Below are positions 1 through 4,564 of a DNA stretch of 6,461 nucleotides, in pieces. The notes under the pieces are model-generated. The model ran no database searches, was not told the DNA's origin, and saw nothing but the letters and a program-made list of their open reading frames with translations. Origin of the DNA: a bacterium (GTDB lineage Bacteria; Patescibacteriota; Microgenomatia; JAADGY01). The stretch lies in assembly GCA_013152165.1 (NCBI GenBank), contig JAADGY010000047.1, positions 1 to 6,461 on the forward strand. Direction: 5' to 3'. The translations under genes were made by a program, and so were the position numbers. How positions within the stretch are numbered: position 1 is the stretch's first letter; each line of letters starts with the position of its first letter.

Positions 1-90
1 CGGAAACCACTTATAGTTGAAAATCAAAACCAGCATTTAAATCTTCAGGGTTAATTATTTGATCTGCAAAAACTTTAAACTTTTCACTTT

Positions 91-122
91 GCCCCGAACC
101 AGAACAGAGTACAGTTCGGGGC
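91..122 (+). repeat. 32-nt hairpin repeat, copy 1
   Basis: GCCCCGAAC at 91-99 pairs perfectly with GTTCGGGGC at 114-122 (9 bp), closing a 14-nt loop. Read on the plus strand, the unit aligns without gaps to the minus strand of 144-175 over 32 nt with 22 identities, and three differing stem pairs are compensated on the other arm. There is no T-run after the stem on either strand, so it is not a canonical intrinsic terminator. I infer a small dispersed structured repeat of the REP type, downstream of tRNA-Glu on the tRNA strand. Confidence 0.75.
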
Positions 123-191
123 AACCCAGCACTTATGCTTTTTACCCCATACCGTGCTTTGCTCTGGTATGGGGTGCTCTGGTGCCGGGTT
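123..191. repeat. Outer inverted repeat enclosing copy 2
   Basis: AACCCAGCAC at 123-132 pairs with GTGCCGGGTT at 182-191 in 9 of 10 positions and encloses the 144-175 hairpin. Its first base directly abuts the end of copy 1 (122). On the minus strand, 190 to 175 reads ACCCGGCACCAGAGCA, matching the left half of copy 2 in 13 of 16 positions. The outer repeat may therefore be a third family member with copy 2 inserted in its loop; that last step is inference. Confidence 0.5.
144..175 (-). repeat. 32-nt hairpin repeat, copy 2 (inverted)
   Basis: ACCCCATACC at 144-153 pairs perfectly with GGTATGGGGT at 166-175 (10 bp), leaving a 12-nt loop. It is an inverted, diverged copy of the 91-122 hairpin. 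The stem changes G-C to A-T, G-C to A-T and A-T to T-A are matched on the opposite arm. The loop differs at four sites spaced every 3 nt. A run of five A follows the stem on the minus strand, so it is not a terminator in the tRNA direction. Confidence 0.75.
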
Positions 192-210
192 GAACTTTTA
201 ACTAACTTTG

Positions 211-284
211 TGACCCCGGCGGGATTCGAACCCGCGATCTTCAGGATGAAAACCTGATGTCCTAGGCCGCTAGACGACGGGGCC
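211..284 (-). tRNA. tRNA-Glu (anticodon UUC)
   Basis: The minus strand folds as a full cloverleaf. The 7-bp acceptor stem pairs GGCCCCG with CGGGGTC (one G-T pair) and the discriminator base is A. The anticodon stem TCAGG/CCTGA closes the loop TTTTCAT, giving anticodon UUC, which decodes GAA and GAG. The T-arm is GCGGG-TTCGAAT-CCCGC. CCA is not encoded (the discriminator is followed by CAA), so a CCA-adding enzyme must finish it. It lies 29 bp downstream of tRNA-Val on the same strand and is probably co-transcribed with it. Confidence 0.97.
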
Positions 285-313
285 GTGAAGTTTAATTTTA
301 AAAGTCTAGCAAA

Positions 314-390
314 TGGTGGAGCCGGCAGGACTTGAACCTGCGACCTTTTCGATGTCAACGAAACGCTCTAGCCAGCTGAGCTACGGCTCC
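314..390 (-). tRNA. tRNA-Val (anticodon GAC)
   Basis: The minus strand gives a canonical cloverleaf. The acceptor stem GGAGCCG/CGGCTCC is perfect. The anticodon stem TTTCG/CGAAA closes the loop TTGACAT, giving anticodon GAC, which decodes GUC and GUU. The T-arm is GCAGG-TTCAAGT-CCTGC. The 3' CCA is genome-encoded at 314-316, unlike the neighbouring tRNA-Glu; without it the tRNA spans 317-390. The gene follows the DUF5660-like gene by 73 bp. I found no convincing dedicated promoter there, so transcription may come from a weak box or from read-through. Confidence 0.97.
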
Positions 391-463
391 GAAATTACAG
401 AGTTATTTTAGCATAGATTTTCAGGGAAGTGTGGCCGGGGGTATCAATTGTCTAAAGTTGTTG

Positions 464-1027
464 TTATCCTGTTTGGGTGGCGATAGAGCGTTCGCCGGAC
501 AGCCAAAATTTAGTGCCGGATTTTTTGAAATGATACCAATAGTAGCGTCTTTTTTTGGATCTTTCCTGCCATTCATCCAACCAGGTTCGGCTTTGGCTGA
601 TTTTTTTGCGCAAAAGGATAAGGATTTTTTTGATTTTGTCCAAAAAGCTTAATTGATAATCGGATGGCTCTGGGATGTTTTTAAGCAGAGTCCTTTCGAT
701 GTGTTTGGCTTCTTGGCCGATTTCTTTGGCAAGTTTGACAAGCTCCTGGCGGATTTCGGCTATTTTCTTGGCGATTTCCTGCTGGCGCCGGTCAAAGATG
801 ACTTTTTCTTGGATTTGTTGTTGTTCATAGCGAAGTTTTTGTTGGCGAAGTTTGTATTCAGGGGAAGCCTCGAAGGGGTAAGCCAGGCTGTCAAGTGAAG
901 CTTGCGGCGAGATAGGGTTTTGTTTGGGGTTGACAAAAGAGTTTAAAAAGTCGGAGGGTTGAGCTTCACCTCTGTTGTCGGTTGGCTGGGCGACTGGTTG
1001 AGATGTGTTAGCCTTTCCTTTTTTCAT
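464..1027 (-). CDS. Coiled-coil protein, DUF5660-like
   Basis: This 187-aa protein has no signal peptide or membrane segment. Residues 1-55 are polar, Q/P/N/S-rich and probably disordered. Residues 57-116 form a strongly charged heptad-like coiled coil (QQQIQEKVIFDRRQQEIAKKIAEIR region). Residues 124-160 form a second helical part with a RTW motif at 147-149. The C-terminus is compact and basic-aromatic, with SGTKF at 170-174 and GERSIATQTG at 178-187. I recognise this layout and C-terminal signature from memory as the DUF5660 type seen in CPR genomes; function is unknown. The ATG at 1027 is supported by an extended -10 seven bases upstream and by the lack of a well-spaced Shine-Dalgarno. It lies 62 bp downstream of tig on the same strand but has its own promoter. 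The conserved tail suggests a binding or assembly role, which is inference. Confidence 0.8.
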   Translation of the reverse strand: MKKGKANTSQPVAQPTDNRGEAQPSDFLNSFVNPKQNPISPQASLDSLAYPFEASPEYKLRQQKLRYEQQQIQEKVIFDRRQQEIAKKIAEIRQELVKLAKEIGQEAKHIERTLLKNIPEPSDYQLSFLDKIKKILILLRKKISQSRTWLDEWQERSKKRRYYWYHFKKSGTKFWLSGERSIATQTG

Positions 1028-1034
1028 TTCCTAT

Positions 1035-1043
1035 AGTATATCA
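1035..1043 (-). promoter_or_regulatory. Extended -10 promoter of the DUF5660-like gene
   Basis: On the minus strand TGA-TATACT ends 7 nt before the ATG, giving an extended -10 (TGn plus TATACT). No good -35 lies at 16-18 nt, which suits an extended -10 promoter. The spacing places the transcription start at or one base before the start codon, implying leaderless or near-leaderless mRNA. Confidence 0.6.
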
Positions 1044-1089
1044 TGAGCCGGAAAGGAAAAGATGAAAAGTGGCAGGTTGTCAATTTTAT

Positions 1090-2043
1090 TTAAGGGGTAA
1101 CTATGACGTTTTGTTTGTCGACTTGTTCAAGAAGGAAGGTGACAACTTTTTGTTTTTGGAGCAGAGATTTAACGTAGGTTTTTTCCTGCTGGGAAGGCGG
1201 ATGGTCTTTGTCGTGGGCGTGGGTTGACAGGATTTTTTCAACTTCTTGGTCTGGAACGGTGATGTTTTCGCGCTTAGAGATTTCAGCCAATAAAAAATCC
1301 AAACTTAACTCCTCGGTTATTTGCCGGCTGATTTGGTCGCGGAGTTGTTCAGGGGTGATGCCTTTGGATTTGGTGTAGTCCTGGACGGTCATGTTCATTT
1401 TTTGGAGTTGGTCAAAGATAGAAGCCATCCGGCGGTTGGTTTCGCTTTCGATAAGAGTGGCGGAGATTTTAACTTTGCTGATTTCAAGCAAGGTTGAAAA
1501 AATGTCTGACAATTTTTTGTTGGCTTCAAGCTGAGGATCCTTTTTGGTGTTGTCTTTTTTGGCATCGTCAGGAGTGATGATTTTGGTTTGGTTTTTGACT
1601 TTTTTGGCGATTTGATAAAGGTAGTCTTTGGGCAGGTCGATTTCAGGCAGAACCGGAATAATAAAGGTGAGCTGCCAGCTGCCTTGTGGGGGAGTGACTG
1701 CTTTGGTGAGTTTGGGGTCGGTGATAGGGGTGATTTTGGTTTGTTGGATGGCTTGGAGATAAGCGATGGTCAGAATTGATTCAGAGGCCTTGCGAAGAAT
1801 GAAGTCTTTGCCCAGTTTTTCCTCGACCAGTTTGGTTGGGGCTGAGCCTTTTCTGAAGCCTTTGATTTCGGTTTGTTTGGCTAGTTTGGCCAGTGTGTCT
1901 TGATAGACCTGGTCGATTAGTTGCTGGGGAATGGTGATGTCAAGTTCGACTTCGGAGTTTTGTTGGTTTTTGATTTGGGCTGTGATTTTGGGGGTAGTTG
2001 GGGTTGCGCCGGCCGTTTTTTTGGTTTTTTTAGTTTTAGGCAT
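1090..2043 (-). CDS. tig: Trigger factor lacking the PPIase domain
   Basis: This is the ribosome-associated chaperone that meets nascent chains at the exit tunnel. At 317 aa it is well short of the usual ~430. Residues 1-19 are a Lys/Thr-rich extension. Residues 20-147 match the N-terminal ribosome-binding domain, including the signature GFRKGSAP at 62-69. Residues ~168-300 match the helical C-terminal arm region (RDQISRQITEELSLDFLLAEI followed by a V-x-D-x-EV turn). Only about 20 residues separate the two parts, so the FKBP-type prolyl isomerase domain is absent. The reading frame is intact, so this is a domain loss and not a pseudogene. The ATG at 2043 is fixed by a TATAAT exactly 6 nt upstream. 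The nearest relative with a similar C-terminal fold is SurA, but the GFRxGxxP signature decides for trigger factor. Confidence 0.9.
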   Translation of the reverse strand: MPKTKKTKKTAGATPTTPKITAQIKNQQNSEVELDITIPQQLIDQVYQDTLAKLAKQTEIKGFRKGSAPTKLVEEKLGKDFILRKASESILTIAYLQAIQQTKITPITDPKLTKAVTPPQGSWQLTFIIPVLPEIDLPKDYLYQIAKKVKNQTKIITPDDAKKDNTKKDPQLEANKKLSDIFSTLLEISKVKISATLIESETNRRMASIFDQLQKMNMTVQDYTKSKGITPEQLRDQISRQITEELSLDFLLAEISKRENITVPDQEVEKILSTHAHDKDHPPSQQEKTYVKSLLQKQKVVTFLLEQVDKQNVIVTP

Positions 2044-2049
2044 GAGGGT

Positions 2050-2078
2050 ATTATAAACTATAAATGGGGAATGGACAA
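2050..2078 (-). promoter_or_regulatory. tig promoter, leaderless
   Basis: On the minus strand a TTGTCC -35 (2073-2078) and a perfect TATAAT -10 (2050-2055) are separated by 17 nt. The -10 ends exactly 6 nt before the tig ATG, so the predicted transcription start is the A of the start codon. No Shine-Dalgarno is present. Confidence 0.75.
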
Positions 2079-2080
2079 TA

Positions 2081-2104
2081 AAATGTCAAAACTTAAATGT
2101 CAAA
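2081..2104. repeat. 10-bp direct repeat AAATGTCAAA
   Basis: AAATGTCAAA occurs at 2081-2090 and again at 2095-2104, a 14-bp period, just upstream of the tig -35. It may be AT-rich intergenic simple sequence or a pair of regulator half-sites; the sequence does not decide between them. Confidence 0.5.
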
Positions 2105-2114
2105 TCTCAAAACT

Positions 2115-2155
2115 GCCCGCCTCGCGTCGACGAGCAACGCGAGTTTAAGGCGGGC
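2115..2155. repeat. GC-rich inverted repeat, 13-bp stem with bulge
   Basis: GCCCGCC (2115-2121) pairs with GGCGGGC (2149-2155). Inside it TCGCGT (2122-2127) pairs with ACGCGA (2137-2142), leaving a 6-nt bulge GTTTAA on one side and a 9-nt loop. It stands out as GC-rich in an AT-rich spacer. It is upstream of both flanking genes, and no T-run directly follows the stem on either strand, so a terminator role is unlikely. I infer a REP-like dispersed hairpin. Confidence 0.7.
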
Positions 2156-2204
2156 GAATCACAAGCACCAAATTTCAAACAAAACCTAGAAACTACTTCC
2201 CAAA

Positions 2205-2243
2205 CCACTTCCAAGGAGTGAATAAATCACACCTTGGAAGTGG
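2205..2243. repeat. Inverted repeat, 12-bp stem (CCACTTCCAAGG)
   Basis: CCACTTCCAAGG at 2205-2216 pairs perfectly with 2232-2243. After an A-A mismatch, GTG (2218-2220) pairs with CAC (2228-2230), closing a 7-nt AATAAAT loop. It shares the outer CACTTCC/GGAAGTG arms with the larger hairpin at 2284-2328. There is no adjacent T-run. Confidence 0.75.
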
Positions 2244-2280
2244 AAGGGAGGAGCAGCCAACCTAAAATTTATCCCTGGTT

Positions 2281-2328
2281 AAAAAACACTTCCCGGAAGT
2301 CTACAGAGGAGACTTCCGGGAAGTGTTT
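2281..2328 (-). terminator. Perfect 19-bp hairpin, minus-strand terminator-like
   Basis: Positions 2284-2302 pair without mismatch with 2310-2328, closing a 7-nt ACAGAGG loop. On the minus strand the stem runs into six consecutive T (2286 down to 2281), the form of an intrinsic terminator. On the plus strand only TTTAAA follows. It would stop minus-strand transcription arriving from the yidC side before it reaches tig. Each arm is itself nearly palindromic (ACTTCC-C-GGAAGT), so smaller alternative hairpins are possible. It could instead be a dispersed repeat that merely resembles a terminator. Confidence 0.6.
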
Positions 2329-2392
2329 AAATCCAAAAACTATTTCTGGAGTGATTTTTAAAGTGTTTTTATCTAACTTGGTGGGTTTACAG

Positions 2393-2405
2393 TATAATAG
2401 GAAAG
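2393..2405 (+). promoter_or_regulatory. -10 box of the yidC-SPFH operon
   Basis: A perfect TATAAT at 2393-2398 ends 7 nt before the ATG at 2406. No recognisable -35 lies at 16-18 nt. The intervening AGGAAAG resembles a Shine-Dalgarno but is too close to the ATG and would lie upstream of the predicted transcription start. This implies a leaderless or 1-nt-leader mRNA. Confidence 0.6.
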
Positions 2406-3197
2406 ATGATTTATAGTTTTTTACTTCATTGGTTTTATCAGCCGCTTTTTAATTTTTTAATTTTTTTATATTCGGCGCTGAATTTTATATACCCAGGGAT
2501 TAGCATAGGAACGGTAGTAATCTTGTTTACATTGATATTTAGGTTTGTGATTTTACCGTTGTCTTGGAAAAGCGATTATTCGGAACAGGAAAAGCGGGAG
2601 ATAGCTAAAAAAGTGGCTGAGTTTGAAACCCTTTATAAGGATAACCCCGGAAAGATTAAAGAGTTTAAGAAATCAATACTATGGAAGAATAAAAGATTGG
2701 TCTTTTTCGAGTTTTTCAACCTGGTTTTGCAGATTGGCATCGCCCTTTTCTTGTTTAAGTTTTTTACAACTGGAGTAACCGGCCAAGACGCGGACCTGGT
2801 TTATCCTTTGCTTTCGCATCCGGCCGAAATTAACACCTATTTTATGGGGATTAATTTGGACCACCCGAACCTTCAGTTAAATTTGTTAAACTCATTGATT
2901 ATTTTCGTAGTGGAGCTTTTGAGCTTGTGGAGCCAGCCTTGGCCGGTGACCAAAAGCGACCTGACTACCTTGTTTGCCTTGCCGGTGATTGCTTTTATCT
3001 TTTTTGGCCGGATGCCGGCCGGTAAAAAGTTATTTGTGATTACGACGCTTAGTTTTACGATCGGGCTTATAATTGTCAAGCGGGTACTTTACTTGTATCA
3101 TAAAATTAAGGAGAAGTTAAAACCAGCTGAGGCTGAGGTCCAAGCAAAAGATCAGCCTCAGGGGGAAAATGATAAAAAGGAGGAAAAAAATGGCTGA
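2406..3197 (+). CDS. YidC/Oxa1-family membrane insertase-like protein
   Basis: Family members insert and fold proteins in the cytoplasmic membrane, alone or with SecYEG. This 263-aa protein begins with QPLFNFLIFLYSAL (12-25), the usual YidC start after the periplasmic domain is lost. The next helix holds Arg46 in TLIFRFVILPLS, matching the conserved groove arginine. Residues ~55-98 form the charged cytoplasmic hairpin. Further hydrophobic segments lie at about 100-121, 160-175, 188-202 and 208-226, including FIFFGRMPAGKKLF in place of the usual final PxGL motif. The NPxGGC-type motif after the hairpin is not recognisable, so it is a divergent member and may not be the cell's main YidC. The tail (227-263) is highly charged and probably disordered; such tails contact ribosomes in some homologues. 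It overlaps the SPFH gene by 8 bp. Confidence 0.78.
   Translation: MIYSFLLHWFYQPLFNFLIFLYSALNFIYPGISIGTVVILFTLIFRFVILPLSWKSDYSEQEKREIAKKVAEFETLYKDNPGKIKEFKKSILWKNKRLVFFEFFNLVLQIGIALFLFKFFTTGVTGQDADLVYPLLSHPAEINTYFMGINLDHPNLQLNLLNSLIIFVVELLSLWSQPWPVTKSDLTTLFALPVIAFIFFGRMPAGKKLFVITTLSFTIGLIIVKRVLYLYHKIKEKLKPAEAEVQAKDQPQGENDKKEEKNG
3177..3183 (+). promoter_or_regulatory. Shine-Dalgarno of the SPFH gene
   Basis: AAGGAGG, 6 nt before the ATG at 3190, lies inside the last codons of the yidC-like gene. It decides the start at 3190 against an in-frame ATG at 3169, which precedes the site. It is the only strong, well-placed Shine-Dalgarno before a gene in the window. Confidence 0.9.
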
Positions 3198-3852
3198 TTT
3201 TGATAAATTGATAGTATCGTTTTTAGTGGATGAAGTGGTCGGCGGCTTTTTTATTTCGGTGCCGCCGGGGCATGTGGCTTGTATTTATGATCGGGGCCGG
3301 GGAGTTCTGCCTAAAACTTGGGGTCCGGGTCTGCATCTAAAGATTCCTTTTTGGCAGATAGCCAAGTTGTTTAATGCCCGGGTTTTGGAGTATACCATTC
3401 GTGACGGGTTTGATTTCGAGAAAAATCCGGAAAGTTTGGGCGATAAGCCGATTCGAGGGGTGACAAAAGACGGCAAATCGGTGATGATCGAGGCTTCGAT
3501 TTTGTTTAAGATAGATAAAACTAGGGCCAATGAGATCTGGGAGAATATTGGGGATGATTTTGTGTCAAAGATTGTACGGCCGATTTCAAGGAGCCGGATT
3601 AGGGCGGTTATATCCGAGTTGAGTTATGATGATTTGATCAACAATAGAACGGAGGTAGAGGAGAGGTTAAGGGGAGTGCTGTGGAGCGAGTTTGACAAAA
3701 GAGGTTTAGTTTGCGAGGGAGTGCTTTTGTCTGAAGTCAGGTTAGAGGGCGAGGGAGCGGCCAATGGGGTTGAGGGAGCGGGCGATCAAGATCAAGTCCC
3801 TGATAAGGCGGAAGCGGAGGAGCCAAAAGCTCAAGAAACCAAAGCGAGTTAA
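3190..3852 (+). CDS. SPFH/Band 7 (prohibitin-like) protein, short form
   Basis: SPFH proteins (prohibitin, HflC/HflK, stomatin) form membrane-associated rings that scaffold insertases and proteases. This 220-aa protein has the family opening VPPGHVACIYDRG at 24-36 and WGPGLHLKIPF at 44-54, followed by the usual beta-rich domain (KDGKSVMIEASILFKID region) to about residue 185. The N-terminal stretch 7-24 is hydrophobic but broken by Asp14 and Glu15, so no clear transmembrane helix is seen. The long coiled coil that normally follows the SPFH domain is missing, replaced by a ~35-residue acidic, low-complexity tail rich in E, A, K and Q. Translation is coupled to the yidC-like gene by an 8-bp overlap, pointing to a joint role in membrane protein insertion or quality control (inference). 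The stop codon lies 3 bp from that of the opposing gene. Confidence 0.85.
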   Translation: MADFDKLIVSFLVDEVVGGFFISVPPGHVACIYDRGRGVLPKTWGPGLHLKIPFWQIAKLFNARVLEYTIRDGFDFEKNPESLGDKPIRGVTKDGKSVMIEASILFKIDKTRANEIWENIGDDFVSKIVRPISRSRIRAVISELSYDDLINNRTEVEERLRGVLWSEFDKRGLVCEGVLLSEVRLEGEGAANGVEGAGDQDQVPDKAEAEEPKAQETKAS

Positions 3853-3855
3853 GAA

Positions 3856-4503
3856 TTAGTGAACAACTTGGTTGACGCCGGCTTCTAGTTCTTTAGTAAA
3901 AAATCTAACGCAGCGAGCCCAAGAGCCGTTTGATAAGGGTGTATATTTGGCCATGATGTTTTCAGGGTTGACTCGGCCTTCCTGCAAGTAATCTTGACTT
4001 AAACCACGAGCGACGCGTTCGATGCCTTCTTCCCATGAATCAAAACACAAGGTGCCGCGGGAGTGGATGCCATAGCCCCAAGCATTGTAGCAGTTGGGCG
4101 GGGTGTATTTGCCCAGGTTTGATTCGCATTGGGCGATGGCCGGCAAAAGAGTAAAGGGCAGTTGATATTTGTCGGCGACCTCGACGAATTTATAGGCTAG
4201 TTGGGGAGCTTGCTGTTTCATGGGAGAGTTGTATTTATTAAGGTAGCGTTCTAGGATTAAAACCCGGGCGTCTTTGAGCTTAACCGAGGTTTGGTAGTTG
4301 ACTTTGAATTTGGGGACGGAGGTAAATTGAGAGTAAAGAAGATAATGGGAGGCGGTTTTTTGATTGAAAAAATCGGCGGTGGTTTGGTGGCTGGTGGTAT
4401 AGGTTTTGATAAAAAGAAATGAAACGGCGAAGGTAAGGACAAAAGCAAGGAAAAACCAGGTTATGAAAAGATTAATTTTCCGATATAGGTTTTTGATTAT
4501 CAT
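3856..4503 (-). CDS. Membrane-anchored lysozyme/transglycosylase-like protein
   Basis: This 215-aa protein has a short basic N-terminus and one transmembrane segment at about 11-33, which predicts a type II membrane protein with its bulk outside. Residues ~100-205 resemble lysozyme-like or glucosaminidase-type wall hydrolases: LLPAIAQCESNLGKY at 119-133 has Glu127 in the position of a catalytic acid, followed by NAWGYGI at 140-146 and SWEEGIERVARGL at 156-168. Four cysteines (126, 138, 153, 197) lie in the exported domain and could form two disulfides. It starts 61 bp after ruvB with its own weak TATACT box and no Shine-Dalgarno. The likely role is peptidoglycan cleavage or remodelling. The exact family (SLT/GH23-like versus GH73-like) cannot be settled by eye. 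Confidence 0.7.
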   Translation of the reverse strand: MIIKNLYRKINLFITWFFLAFVLTFAVSFLFIKTYTTSHQTTADFFNQKTASHYLLYSQFTSVPKFKVNYQTSVKLKDARVLILERYLNKYNSPMKQQAPQLAYKFVEVADKYQLPFTLLPAIAQCESNLGKYTPPNCYNAWGYGIHSRGTLCFDSWEEGIERVARGLSQDYLQEGRVNPENIMAKYTPLSNGSWARCVRFFTKELEAGVNQVVH

Positions 4504-4510
4504 GTGGTTA

Positions 4511-4521
4511 GATATAGTATA
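4511..4521 (-). promoter_or_regulatory. Possible -10 of the transglycosylase-like gene
   Basis: Minus-strand TATACTATATC overlaps two candidate boxes: TATACT (4516-4521), ending 12 nt before the ATG, and TATATC (4511-4516), ending 7 nt before it. The -35 matches are poor. Either box implies a leader of only a few bases. Read-through from ruvB is the alternative. Confidence 0.4.
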
Positions 4522-4564
4522 AGGTTTTAAGGGCAGATTTAAAAGGTGTTGGTTGGCAGTAGGG

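Larger units (their letters stand above)
1..210. other. Non-coding flank with structured repeats
   Basis: No convincing gene is visible here. A minus-strand reading frame stays open through both tRNA genes and ends at position 11. Its last ~25 codons (about 11-88) read like ordinary protein (ending in ADQIINPEDLNAGFDFQL), but no ATG or GTG start lies between them and the tRNA-Glu gene. It could be the decayed tail of a gene or chance. The dominant content is the inverted-repeat cluster at 91-191, described separately. Confidence 0.5.

Noticed and set aside
91..175. Intrinsic terminators for the tRNA genes
   Set aside because: The hairpins are strong, but neither is followed by a T-run in the tRNA direction; the second is followed by A-runs.
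11..358. Minus-strand open frame of 115 codons
   Set aside because: It runs through tRNA-Glu and into tRNA-Val; its AGSNPAGVT segment is the typical false translation of a tRNA T-arm. Only the last ~25 codons look protein-like, and they lack a start.
431..898. Plus-strand open frames rich in F, D and G
   Set aside because: They are antisense to the DUF5660-like gene and mirror its Lys/Glu-rich codons. No promoter or Shine-Dalgarno supports them.
1078..1083. Consensus TTGACA on the minus strand before the DUF5660-like gene
   Set aside because: It lies 37 nt from the TATACT box, and no -10 is found at 16-18 nt, so it cannot be the -35 of that promoter.
3169..3189. Earlier in-frame ATG for the SPFH gene
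   Set aside because: This ATG precedes the AAGGAGG, which would then lie inside the coding region. The ATG at 3190 has ideal spacing from it.
3740..3858. Alternative reading frame giving a Lys/Arg-rich tail to the SPFH protein
   Set aside because: The basic composition follows simply from shifting GAG/GCG-rich codons, and there is no slippery sequence. The acidic frame continues the domain without a break.
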